A stretch of DNA of 64,000 nt, from positions 17,695-81,694 of the forward strand of contig NZ_FODV01000017.1 in the NCBI RefSeq assembly GCF_900110465.1, written 5' to 3'. The notes under the pieces are model-generated. The model worked only from the letters and a program-made list of their open reading frames with translations. It did not search any database and was not told where the DNA came from. The stretch comes from Halogranum amylolyticum (lineage in GTDB: Archaea > Halobacteriota > Halobacteria > Halobacteriales > Haloferacaceae). The position numbers were made by a program, and so were the translations under genes. This document shows positions 28,870 through 36,726 of this stretch, piece after piece. The first letter of the stretch is position 1. Each line of letters begins with the position of its first letter.

Positions 28870-29231
28870 TCAGCTGACTTCCCGTAGAGGATTTCGTCGA
28901 CGCGCTCGGACGTATCTGACGGCTCTCCCGCTGTGTAGGTCTGTCGGGTGAAAAACGGGTCATCCGAATTGATGTCCGTAGTAATCGTCTCCCGATCCGC
29001 AAGCCACCACACGACAGCCCCGGCACCGACCTTCCGGCGTTCGACGCGTCCTTCTTCGGTCAGTCGCGTCAGCTTCTGGCGGGCCGCCTCAGATGAACAC
29101 CCGAGATGCTCGCCGACCTCCTTTGCAGTGACCACTGGGTCGCTGCTCTGCCGCATCATGGCGAGAACGTCTTCGAGGGGTATCGTCTCGGTATACTGCC
29201 CCCGGTCGTTTCGGTCTCGCTTTTTGCTCAT
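28866..29231 (-). CDS. Winged-helix antitoxin paired with the broken PIN toxin
   Basis: 121 residues from the ATG at 29231 (MSKKRDRNDRGQYTETIPLE). Winged helix in residues 25-70 (DVLAMMRQSSDPVVTAKEVG, CSSEAARQKLTRLTEEGRVE), then KVGAGAVVWWLAD and a C-terminal ERVDEILYGKSAE that would contact the toxin. The 4-nt ATGA overlap with the PIN gene is typical of haloarchaeal antitoxin-toxin operons. Two related inverted repeats flank its promoter. The gene looks intact although its toxin is dead, so it may now act as a stand-alone repressor or anti-addiction factor. Confidence 0.75.
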   Translation of the reverse strand: MSKKRDRNDRGQYTETIPLEDVLAMMRQSSDPVVTAKEVGEHLGCSSEAARQKLTRLTEEGRVERRKVGAGAVVWWLADRETITTDINSDDPFFTRQTYTAGEPSDTSERVDEILYGKSAE

Positions 29232-29265
29232 ACAGTCGCGTACGAACTGCGACGTCGTAAGCCTA

Positions 29266-29316
29266 TTGTTGCGTAACAACAGGGAGAACGCTTATCACCT
29301 GTTGGTCCGTAACAAC
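29266..29316. promoter_or_regulatory. Paired inverted repeats, candidate operators of the antitoxin gene
   Basis: TTGTT-GCGT-AACAA (29266-29279) and GTTG-GTCCGTAA-CAAC (29301-29316) share the GTAACAAC half. They lie 35-85 nt upstream of the antitoxin start, either side of a possible TATA element on the minus strand (GTGATAAGCG). Autoregulation by the HTH antitoxin is the likely role. Confidence 0.5.
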
Positions 29317-29322
29317 TGGTAG

Positions 29323-29389
29323 AGACAAACCAGTCCCTCAGGGGCGTGTTGAAACGCCCGAGTGCTAGAAACACTCGGACTGGCTGTCT
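29323..29389 (+). ncRNA. Candidate structured RNA, three-way junction, leader of the 29390 gene
   Basis: Outer stem: AGACA (29323-29327) and CCAGTCC (29330-29336) pair with GGACTGG (29377-29383) and TGTCT (29385-29389). Inside, GGGCGT-GTTGAA-ACGCCC (29342-29359) is followed with no spacer by GAGTG-CTAGAAA-CACTC (29360-29376). All pairs are Watson-Crick and the stems abut, as in a compact three-way junction. The start codon at 29390 follows the outer stem directly. I know no named family for it; it could regulate translation or be an independent RNA. Confidence 0.5.
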
Positions 29390-29806
29390 ATGGACCAAAC
29401 AACCATCCGAACGAACATGCTGTCGACACTTGAGCGTGCCGCACCGACTGCAGTACGTGTACAGACACAGCCAACGGACGCTCAAATGCCGAGATACGAT
29501 TCCTACTGCACTCACTTCCCCGGCTCGTACCCGATCACTGTTCTCGAAACCACAGCAACCGGAACGCTATACGTTGAGTATGCAGTCACACCAACCGACA
29601 CAGGGAGTGTTGCAATCGGACTAGACCGACCACTCGAAATCAAATTTGATGGACTTGGACTCACTGAAGACGCCATTGATGGCTATATCAAACATGCCGC
29701 CGGCATCTGGCAGGCCATGACCGGCAGGGCCCCAACCACGCTCGAGTACGACACCACGATGTACGACTCAGCGGCCGATGACCCGGCTGCCTCGATGGAC
29801 GCTTGA
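29390..29806 (+). CDS. Haloarchaeal protein of unknown function behind a structured leader
   Basis: 138 residues from ATG at 29390 (MDQTTIRTNMLSTLERAAPT). Reads as an alpha/beta protein: TDAQMPRYDSYCTHFPGSYP, GTLYVEYAVTPTDTGSVAIG, KFDGLGLTEDAIDGYIKHAA and an acidic end. No domain is recognised. It is probably a plasmid-type accessory protein. The start codon is chosen because the upstream sequence folds rather than codes; the next ATG in frame is 27 nt later. Confidence 0.55.
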   Translation: MDQTTIRTNMLSTLERAAPTAVRVQTQPTDAQMPRYDSYCTHFPGSYPITVLETTATGTLYVEYAVTPTDTGSVAIGLDRPLEIKFDGLGLTEDAIDGYIKHAAGIWQAMTGRAPTTLEYDTTMYDSAADDPAASMDA

Positions 29807-29897
29807 AGTAGCATCCGGCGCGAACGGATCGGTTGGTTCCGATGTCTGACAGCCGTCGTCCAAGGTTTCATGTGCTATCTTGCCCATTTTCTTCGTA

Positions 29898-30116
29898 ATG
29901 CGTCATTCCCAGACACCACTGACGCCGCGTGAGCAGGCTGCATTCGAGCGACTTCGAGGGGTTGTCGATGAGATGAATGCGGGCTGTCAACGTGAGGCCG
30001 CAAATACAGCGGTAGCTGAGACCGGCTTCGAGGCTGACGAGGCGGTCCAGTTGGTGGACCGATTGCTCTCGAAAGGGTATCTGTATGCCGTTCAGGACGA
30101 CGTTCGGATTACGTAG
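29898..30116 (+). CDS. Small conserved haloarchaeal protein, paralogue of 5343-5561
   Basis: 72 residues from the ATG at 29898 (MRHSQTPLTPREQAAFERLR), with the same length and motif layout as the 5343 protein: TPLTP, helices, GFEADEAVQLVDRLLSKGYL and a VRIT end. The two copies 24 kb apart imply a family that spreads with plasmid segments. Function unknown. Confidence 0.6.
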   Translation: MRHSQTPLTPREQAAFERLRGVVDEMNAGCQREAANTAVAETGFEADEAVQLVDRLLSKGYLYAVQDDVRIT

Positions 30117-30169
30117 TCACGTCGCTCGGACTGGCAGTCTCAGAGAAGGACACGTCGAGAGCTCAACTG

Positions 30170-31531
30170 CTATGGAAGCGATTCGCAGGCAACACCATCG
30201 CCATCCCCATCGAGACGGTGCGGGTCACCTGAGGACCCGTCTAGTACCTGTTGCGCTTGATTCTGTGTGTCGAAGTGCGAACAGTCGTAGTCACCGTCTG
30301 CCGGGAGTGGGGGGATGTCACTGCTCGAACTGTCGCTTTCCTCGCCTGCAGGGGTGTCCGTCGGGGTCGATGGATCCTCGAAGTCCCACAGCCCTGTCGA
30401 AGTCCGTTGGGCGGTGCTCTCAGCCGACCGGAACGCACTGCGCTGGGAGAACGAACTGTCGTACATCCGAGCGTAGCCATCGGTGAGCAGACGCTTGTTG
30501 AAGTTCTCACTATCGACGTAGATGTAGACGAGCAGTCGTCCGTAGTACCCACGACGGTCAGCCTGCGCATCGACCGTGATGCGGACCACCGTCCCTTCGA
30601 GTTCGGCGTCGGCGAACTGCGTTGCCTTCTGGCCCCAGTTGTAGAGGTGGTCGCGCCCAGCAGTCGTGTCCGGGATGCCCTCAAATTCGTCGGGTGAGAC
30701 TCGACCGAGGGTCGTCTCGGGGGTGTCGACACCGAGGAGCCGAACGGTGTCGGTCTCCCCGTTCGGGAACCGAACCTCCATCGTGTCGCCGTCGATGACA
30801 CGGGTCACCGTTACCGTCCACTCGGTGCCCGTCGCCGGCCCACTCTGAGTTGGCGACGCAGTTGGCGTCGGCATGGGTGTCGGCGTGGGCGTCGCGGTTG
30901 GGGTTGCTGCCGCCGTTGCTGTGGGAGTCGATGTTGCGGTTTGTGTTGGTGTTGCCGCCGCCGTTGCTGTCTGAATCGATGTTGAACTCCCAGTTGGTGT
31001 TGATTTTTCTGAAGCACCTGCGCTCTGAGAAGAGCCCTGATCCGATGAGTCTCTTGATGTGGCAATCGGAGTCGGTGTTTGTGTGGCGACAGTTTCCCGA
31101 CTCACGGACGCTGAAGATCCCTGTCCGTTAGCAGCGGATGACGCTGCATCTGCTGCCGGAGAACTATCGGTTGTGGTTCCCTCACTTCCGCTGGTAGAAC
31201 TAACTGGTCCGAGTGCGCCTCCAACCACTACCAGCAGCGCCATGAAAACGGCGAACGCTGCAATCCCAGAGTAGGCGAACATCGGCCCCGCTGACGAAAC
31301 CCCGTCACCAGACACACCAGGGAGATTCTGCAGCCGTGATGCAGAGATAGCGTCCGCCATCCCTCGGTAGTTGTTCGCAACGCCAATGAGGATATAAATC
31401 GGAGCTAGGAAGAGAGTGAGAGGAAAGAAGAGCAGGTAGACGCAGCCAAGGAGTAGATTACGTTTTGTACTCCCCGGTTTCATCAACGGAATATACGAGA
31501 GGAGCGTGTTTGTGCTCCCAGCTACAGTCAT
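30170..31531 (-). CDS. Membrane-anchored thermonuclease-like (SNase) protein with excalibur domain
   Basis: 453 residues: two membrane segments (LLLGCVYLLFFPLTLFLAPI, residues 26-50; FAYSGIAAFAVFMALLVVVG, 84-106), a Ser/Thr/Pro linker (about 110-235), and an SNase domain at 240-385 with VTRVIDGDTMEVRF, VRLLGVDTPE and RRGYYGRLLVYIYVDS, which retain the Arg, Asp and Glu of staphylococcal nuclease. The C-terminal excalibur motif is YDCSHFDTQNQAQQVLDGSS ... DGDGDGVACESLP, a calcium-type Asp cluster. It would face outside and degrade nucleic acids, perhaps for nutrition or defence. The linker is encoded by imperfect repeats. Confidence 0.85.
   Translation of the reverse strand: MTVAGSTNTLLSYIPLMKPGSTKRNLLLGCVYLLFFPLTLFLAPIYILIGVANNYRGMADAISASRLQNLPGVSGDGVSSAGPMFAYSGIAAFAVFMALLVVVGGALGPVSSTSGSEGTTTDSSPAADAASSAANGQGSSASVSRETVATQTPTPIATSRDSSDQGSSQSAGASEKSTPTGSSTSIQTATAAATPTQTATSTPTATAAATPTATPTPTPMPTPTASPTQSGPATGTEWTVTVTRVIDGDTMEVRFPNGETDTVRLLGVDTPETTLGRVSPDEFEGIPDTTAGRDHLYNWGQKATQFADAELEGTVVRITVDAQADRRGYYGRLLVYIYVDSENFNKRLLTDGYARMYDSSFSQRSAFRSAESTAQRTSTGLWDFEDPSTPTDTPAGEESDSSSSDIPPLPADGDYDCSHFDTQNQAQQVLDGSSGDPHRLDGDGDGVACESLP
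30845..31080 (-). repeat. Repeat-rich DNA encoding the Thr/Pro/Ala linker of the nuclease
   Basis: Short imperfect units such as GTTGGTGTTGCCGCCGCCGT recur on the plus strand (around 30902, 30938 and 30948) and translate on the minus strand to TPTATAAATPT-like runs. Such a tract is expected to change length by slippage. Confidence 0.55.
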
Positions 31532-31727
31532 AATGATCTACTGTATTGTCTGTGATTAAGACTTGTGGCAGAGGATTCATTTTGGACGTGCTCAGTGACG
31601 TACTCATCAAACGACAGTCCCGCACTCGAGGCCGCGAAGGACCGTGCGTCGGGAGTATGCGGTCGACTGCTTGCTACGACGGCTGGCATCGGTGGGTGTA
31701 GGTGAATGTCCGACGCATCGGCGACAG

Positions 31728-31928
31728 CGACGCGGAGTCCTTCTGACCGACCGTCAACAGCAGGTGTTCCTTGCAGCCGTCGAACAGGGGTACTACGAGA
31801 CGCCACGGCGGGCGACACTGACGGATGTCGCGGAGTCGATGGAGATCTCGAAAGCCACGGCAAGCAACATCCTCCATCGGGCCGAGGGACGAATCGTCGA
31901 TTGGTTTGTCGCCACCGCAGTACAGTAA
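31728..31928 (+). pseudogene. HTH_10 (bacterio-opsin-activator type) domain fragment
   Basis: LLTDRQQQVFLAAVEQGYYE, RATLTDVAESMEISKATASN and ILHRAEGRIVDWFV form the C-terminal HTH_10 domain of Bat-type regulators. The expected PAS/GAF sensor part is absent; upstream codons look random and only a GTG at 31644 could start the frame. It is probably a relic, but a stand-alone DNA-binding domain cannot be ruled out. It runs into the GIY-YIG relic tail to tail. Confidence 0.6.
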
Positions 31929-31938
31929 TCACTATTCT

Positions 31939-32300
31939 TTAGTGCCGCCGTTCAGGGTGGGCCACGTAGTCTTCAGGGAACCGCTCGCGTACCATCTCAA
32001 CGGTTATTTCCGCTGCATGCCGAGCCTCATAGGGACGATCGTAGAAAGAGAGATCCAGAATCCGAGCTGGTGGGAAGATCGCACAGAAGTCTGCGCCGAC
32101 GCCGGCGACGTGCTGCCAGATGCTGATGGCAACCTGGTTCGAGATACCGACGTAGAGTCGCCGCTCTGCGGTGCTCGCTTCTCGCGGCCACGTTACCGAG
32201 TGCTGAAGACCGAGTTGTGCTCGGGCAGCGTGATCTGCCCCGGGGCTGTTCGTACACTCAAGGACGTAGACAGCATCGGTGCGTCCACTCCAGTCGGCCA
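31939..32300 (-). pseudogene. GIY-YIG-like nuclease-fold protein, 5'-truncated
   Basis: Reads AVYVLECTNSPGADHAARAQ, AERRLYVGISNQVAISIWQH, GADFCAIFPPARILDLSFYD and EITVEMVRERFPEDYVAHPE to TAA at 31941-31939. The YVLEC/LYVGIS pairing is the GIY-YIG layout. It has no start of its own: the 5' end runs into the C-terminus of the secreted-protein gene at 32258-32944, in another frame. Probably a deletion joint. Confidence 0.55.
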
Positions 32301-32944
32301 GCGGCTTTCCCTTCGGAGATCAGCTGTTCCTGTTTCTGGTCGTTGTCGTCGCGCCCCTCGGGATACGATCGGAAGACGAGCGTTCCATCACTCCCGTGAT
32401 TTGCGGAGACATTCCCCTGCTCGTTTACGGTAACCTCGCCGTCACCGACAACAATGAACGTCACTTTGGTGCCGTCCTCAGTGGTGACGACTACACGCTG
32501 ATCGTTCTCGCTTTCAGCTTGAGAGGACCGAGAGACGTTAACGGTAACGTACTGTGAATTGTCGCCTGAGCGGACGACGAGGATCCCTCGGGAGTTGTCG
32601 TGGGCCTGCATTGTCGCGCCACTCTCGGCCGTTACCGTCGCACTGACTTCTGTCTGAGAGTTGAGTGACAGTTCCGCCCCTGAGAGTTCCGTGAGTGCTG
32701 ATAATCCCACGCCAGCACGAACATCTCCCTGGCTCTGTGCATTGCTCTGTGATTGCACCTTTACTGATTGAAGGATGGTCTCTCCGTTCACCGAGTAATC
32801 AACAATCGCACTGCTAGCTGTTTCGAATTCGATGTGTGTACCGGCATACGCTTCACCTTGCTGGGTCGCTGCTGTGGCTCCAACTGGAACAGTACTACTC
32901 ACGACGAGGCAGACGATCAGAAGAACAACACGGGTAGTATTCAT
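32258..32944 (-). CDS. Secreted haloarchaeal surface-type protein, probably C-terminally truncated
   Basis: 228 residues. Signal peptide VVLLIVCLVVSSTVPVGATA, then beta-rich repeats: SAIVDYSVNGETILQSVKVQ, GVGLSALTELSGAELSLNSQ, NSQYVTVNVSRSSQAESEND and VTFIVVGDGEVTVNEQGNVS. The last residues (GRLEWTHRCCLRP) belong to the neighbouring GIY-YIG region read in another frame, so the native C-terminus (often a membrane anchor in this group) is lost. It may still be exported. The family's function is unknown. Confidence 0.6.
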   Translation of the reverse strand: MNTTRVVLLIVCLVVSSTVPVGATAATQQGEAYAGTHIEFETASSAIVDYSVNGETILQSVKVQSQSNAQSQGDVRAGVGLSALTELSGAELSLNSQTEVSATVTAESGATMQAHDNSRGILVVRSGDNSQYVTVNVSRSSQAESENDQRVVVTTEDGTKVTFIVVGDGEVTVNEQGNVSANHGSDGTLVFRSYPEGRDDNDQKQEQLISEGKAAGRLEWTHRCCLRP

Positions 32945-33303
32945 TGTTTCTGGTAACTGGACTATTCTAATACATATTATTTTTGATCTTATAAAAATAA
33001 TATAAATTGGGGTGTTTTGTCACTGGCAAACCGCCGACTACGAACGGTAGAGAAGCGAATACCGCATCAGAGAGAAGATCTTGATACGCGATTGCGGCGA
33101 CGGGCAGCCCCAACGTCGGTGGATGGATCGAAAACGAATGTGCATGTAGGAAAAGAGCCCTCACCGGATTGGTACGGAAGAGAATCTTCGCTCCTTTACT
33201 CCGAGGTAGTACTCGAGATCGCTCTCATCAGTCACTGAAGGCAACGAGAAACCAGGAAAGATATGTTGTGTGGTAACATTTTATGACAAGCGGCCATTGG
33301 GAA

Positions 33304-33411
33304 GGCCGTACCGGAATGCCACTCCCGATGGGAGCGGCCCCGGGGCGAGTCTCTCCCATCGGCCGTTTCTACAGATAAACTAGGTGAGGACCTCGGAGTT
33401 TGAACCCGAGG
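33304..33411 (+). repeat. IS200/IS605-like end with strong hairpins (relic, possibly transcribed)
   Basis: CCGGAATGCCAC (33311-33322) is followed by CTCCC-GAT-GGGAG (33322-33334), the GAATGCCAC-hairpin layout of the TnpB right end at 35149. A longer alternative stem pairs CCGATGGGAG (33325-33334) with CTCCCATCGG (33353-33362). Further on CCTCGG-AGTTTGAAC-CCGAGG (33391-33411) makes another hairpin. Together they resemble a TnpB guide-RNA scaffold remnant. Confidence 0.4.
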
Positions 33412-33628
33412 ATGATGCCGACACGGAGTTTCGTAATTCACCGATAGGAAGCATATACGCACCCGAGTCCCGGTCTGCGTGAACAGCTGAGTTCAGTCGT
33501 TCTGTGACCGTTACTCATACCTCAACACCCGGCAATTCGTCACTCACGGCCTCAACCGAACACGGATACTCTCACGGGGCAAACTCCTGCTCGGTTCGCC
33601 CGTAGAGCTGAGCTCACCTTTCACGCAA

Positions 33629-33640
33629 TGAAACGTTTCA
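33629..33640. promoter_or_regulatory. Palindrome TGAAACGTTTCA upstream of the BBE oxidase
   Basis: A perfect 12-bp palindrome 48 nt before the ATG at 33689. A further TTTCA at 33620-33624 precedes it. Possible operator for the oxidase; there is no regulator next door. Confidence 0.4.
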
Positions 33641-33688
33641 CGAGATAGTTACACGTTCTCCGGGTGCGTAGCAGATACTCGAGGAATC

Positions 33689-35134
33689 ATGACCCAGACA
33701 ACCATCGCCATACGCGACGGCCCACCGACTACGATGCCCCAGGAGACCGTTGAGGCGTTTCAACGGCGTCTTCGCGGACCATTGCTCTCCCCCGAGGACG
33801 ACGGCTTTGAGGAGGCCGTGCGACTCTGGAACGGAATGATTGAGAAGACGCCGGCACTCGTCGTGCAGCCTACGGGTACGGCTGATGTCGTAACTGCAAT
33901 CGACTTCGCCCGCGAGCACGACCTTTCGCTCTCGGTAAAGGGCGGCGGTCACAACATCGCCGGGACCGCGCTGGTCGACCGCGGTCTCACTATCGATATG
34001 TCCCGGCTCCGCGGGGTCCTTGTCGATCCCGAGGAGCGGACCGTAACGGCCCAGGCCGGCTGTCTTCTGGGCGACGTCGACCGGGAAACCCAACTCCACG
34101 GCCTCGCCACGCCGCTGGGTTTTATCTCCGAAACCGGCATTGCCGGCCTCACGCTCGGCGGGGGGTTGGGCTACCTGACCCGTCGGTTCGGATGGACAGT
34201 CGACAACCTGGTCGAAGTCGAAATCGTCACCGCGGACGGCGCGGTCAGGCGAGTCAGCCGCGAGGAGAACGAGGACCTCTTCTGGGCGATTCGCGGCGCT
34301 GGCTCCAATCTTGGCGTCGTCACGTCGTTTACCTACCGTCTGCACGAGGTCGGCCCAACCGTCTACGGGGGTCTCATCGCTTGGCCCGCAGAGCGGGCTG
34401 ACGAGATACTCGAGGTCTATCGGGAGCTCACCGCCAAGGTGCCTCGGGAGCTGACGGTATTCCTGCATCTTCTCCGGGCTCCTCCGGCCCCGTTTGTGCC
34501 CGAGGAGGCGCACGGTAAGCGGATCTGCGCCATGGCCGTCTGCTACAGTGGTGACCGTAACGACACCAGGGAGGTACTGGCCCCAATCCGAGCACTGGAC
34601 GATCCCGTCGTGGACCTACTCCAAGAACAGCCGTACACCCAAGTGCAGTCCTATCTCGATGCGACCGAGCCGAAGGGTATGCACTACTACTGGAAGACCG
34701 AGTTCGCCGCCGAGTTGAGCGCCGACCTCCTGTCGACCATGCGGAATTTAGCCGCAGAGTGCCCCATCCCGGGGGCGCAGATAGGCTTTCTGCACATCGG
34801 TGGGGCCCTCAACGAGTTCGACCAGGATGACGGAGCCGTCGGCAACCGCGACGCCCGCTTTGCGTACGGCGTGATTGCCCAGTGGGAGCCCGACGACCCC
34901 AACGCGGAGGAATTCCAGCAGTGGGTCCGCGACGCGTGGACGCAGTTCCGTCTGTTCTCGACTGGCGGCAATTACGTCAACTTCCAGACCGCCGACGAAG
35001 GCGATGATCGCGTTCGGGGGATGTACGGTGATAACTTCGACCGCCTTGTGCAGATCAAGACCGAGTACGACCCGGACAACCTGTTCCGTTCGAATCGGAA
35101 CGTCAGTCCGGACCCGGAAGCGGAAGCCCCGTGA
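33689..35134 (+). CDS. FAD-dependent oxidoreductase of the berberine-bridge (BBE) type
   Basis: 481 residues. FAD-binding domain PCMH type: LVVQPTGTADVVTAIDFARE, LSVKGGGHNIAGTALVD (His of the GGGHN motif, usual site of covalent FAD), TGIAGLTLGGGLGYLTRRFG and GAGSNLGVVTSFTYRLH. The BBE C-terminal part includes FSTGGNYVNFQTADEGDDRV and the closing YDPDNLFRSNRNV. The family oxidises alcohols, sugars or alkaloid-like substrates with O2. A paralogue at 58749-60146 shares the whole architecture. The gene stands alone, with a palindrome at 33629. Confidence 0.9.
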   Translation: MTQTTIAIRDGPPTTMPQETVEAFQRRLRGPLLSPEDDGFEEAVRLWNGMIEKTPALVVQPTGTADVVTAIDFAREHDLSLSVKGGGHNIAGTALVDRGLTIDMSRLRGVLVDPEERTVTAQAGCLLGDVDRETQLHGLATPLGFISETGIAGLTLGGGLGYLTRRFGWTVDNLVEVEIVTADGAVRRVSREENEDLFWAIRGAGSNLGVVTSFTYRLHEVGPTVYGGLIAWPAERADEILEVYRELTAKVPRELTVFLHLLRAPPAPFVPEEAHGKRICAMAVCYSGDRNDTREVLAPIRALDDPVVDLLQEQPYTQVQSYLDATEPKGMHYYWKTEFAAELSADLLSTMRNLAAECPIPGAQIGFLHIGGALNEFDQDDGAVGNRDARFAYGVIAQWEPDDPNAEEFQQWVRDAWTQFRLFSTGGNYVNFQTADEGDDRVRGMYGDNFDRLVQIKTEYDPDNLFRSNRNVSPDPEAEAP

Positions 35135-35148
35135 GGAAGAGTAAGCTA

Positions 35149-35168
35149 CCACGGCCTGAAGGCCGTGG
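35149..35168 (-). repeat. TnpB-element right end hairpin
   Basis: CCACGGCC-TGAA-GGCCGTGG, a perfect 8-bp stem, 20 nt past the stop of the TnpB relic. Read on the minus strand it follows GAATG, the common form of haloarchaeal IS1341-type right ends and of the 3' part of TnpB guide RNAs. Confidence 0.7.
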
Positions 35169-35188
35169 CATTCAGCGTGGACTCCCAC

Positions 35189-36027
35189 TCAAGCCAAATC
35201 AGGCACGGATGTGACTCCGTTCGTGTTCAGCATCCCGCTGTTCAAGCGCACGCCTACAGGTGCGCCTCTCTCGCCTCCAGTTTGGTTGCGAAGGAGTTTC
35301 AAACCGATGTTCTTCGAAGCGTTGTAGTCTGCGTGATTCTCGTACCCGCATTGCTGGCACGCGAACGATTCGAGACGGCGATTCCCGTCGTGGGTGAACC
35401 CGCACGTCGAACACCGCTGTGAGGTGTACGCAGGATTCACCTGCTCGACCGAGATACCGCGTTCTTCGGCCTTGTATTCCACGTTCTCGAACAGGCGTCG
35501 GAACGCCCACTCGTGGAACTTCCGAGCGTTCGGCATTCGCTCTCGAATATGGGTCAGATTCTCGAACGCGATGTGCGAGCAGTCGTTCTCGACGGCCTCC
35601 TCGATAATCTCGTTTGCAATGTGGTGTAGCTCCTGCGTGAACCGACCTGTCTCTGTCTCGCCAACCGACTGGACGTTTTCGTGTGCCCACCGCGTCCCAC
35701 ACTCCTGAAGCGACTGACGTCGTTCGACATACTCTGTTCGCCAATGGGTGAGTTCGTTGGCAGACCAGAACACCCCTGTCGAGGCGACAGCGATGTTCTC
35801 AACCCCGAGGTCGACACCGAGAACCGTTCCGTTCTCGGAGTGGTCGGGGGCGTCCACATCCGCCTTTGTTCGGATGTGGAGGTAGAGCCCGTCGTCACGT
35901 TCGTGGAGCGTCGCACCTGTCCGTTCGTAGTCGTCGTTGAACAGATACTCTGCGTGGCTCTCAGTTTTCGAACGGTTGCGAGATCTATCTGTAAGGCTTG
36001 AGCATCCTCGATGAGCAGCCGCCTATT
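35189..36027 (-). pseudogene. IS200/IS605-family TnpB (OrfB) relic, 5'-truncated
   Basis: The open frame keeps the C-terminal two thirds of a TnpB RNA-guided nuclease: RuvC Asp in VLGVDLGVENIAV, Glu in SHIAFENLTHIRERM, the zinc ribbon CSTCGFTHDGNRR ... CQQCGYEN and the last Asp in HADYNASKNIGLKLL. All three catalytic residues are present but the N-terminal RNA-binding part is missing; the frame opens only at a TAG near 36030. Downstream lies the right-end hairpin (35149). Loss of the N-terminus should abolish guided cleavage, though the locus may still make a guide-like RNA. Confidence 0.8.
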
Positions 36028-36249
36028 TCGGTAGGACCCTCGTAAACTCCAAAGGCTGTTAAGAGAACGACGACCGGCGAGCAAAGCGCCGGTCGTTGGG
36101 TGCCTGAGATACGCACACCAGACGATTCTCCCGATTAGTGACAGTGCGCGTCTTGCGACGCCACTCATTACCTTATTCTATTCATGCATAAAAATAGAGA
36201 ATAATAAATGAGGTTTCAGGATGGTTGGTGAGAGAAATACTCCATAGGG

Positions 36250-36579
36250 CTACTCGCGAGTTTTCGTAAGGACATCTCCCAATGCCTCGAGTTGCTGTGG
36301 GTCGTACTCACGGAGATCGTAGCGGTTGGAATTACTTCGTTCAGTGTTGGTGTTGATAATGGCACACTCGACCAGCAGGGGAAGTACCCGTCCAAACGTG
36401 TGTGCGGAGATGGATGGATCTTCGAGTTCTGTGTAGAGTTGACTGCTCGTCGGATAGGACCGCGTCGTCCTACCGAGCGCTGTTTTGAATTCGGGGTAAT
36501 AGTCCTCGAGGAGCCGAATCCGTCGGGGCGCACATTCTCGAAGGGCCTCAACGTGAGACTGGAGTTCGTCTGGTGGCAT
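36250..36579 (-). CDS. Small winged-helix-like protein (SSANRYDIR family), intact paralogue
   Basis: 109 residues from ATG at 36579 (MPPDELQSHVEALRECAPRR); an ATG at 36600 is also possible. It aligns with the 9191-9505 protein: RSYPTSSQLYTELEDPSISA, HTFGRVLPLLVECAIINTNT and ERSNSNRYDLREYD. The family seems to consist of an N-terminal helical part and a winged helix. No partner gene is visible. Confidence 0.6.
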   Translation of the reverse strand: MPPDELQSHVEALRECAPRRIRLLEDYYPEFKTALGRTTRSYPTSSQLYTELEDPSISAHTFGRVLPLLVECAIINTNTERSNSNRYDLREYDPQQLEALGDVLTKTRE

Positions 36580-36726
36580 GGGTTCTGTCTCGCTGCGCAA
36601 CTGGTCTACTGAATCATCCCGCTCTAAATAGACGTAGTGGCCTACTTCGAGTGCTGAGTGTCTCGAAGTGTCTCGCCCACGCTCGGATGTGAGACGCTGC
36701 GTCGTGCGACTTTCTGTACATGCTGC

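Larger units (their letters stand above)
32945..33688. other. Gene-free region with promoters and foldable sequence
   Basis: AT-rich DNA at 32970-33010 (promoter of the secreted protein or neighbouring decay). No credible ORF. Two fold-prone blocks at 33304-33411 and a palindrome at 33629 are listed separately. Confidence 0.4.
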
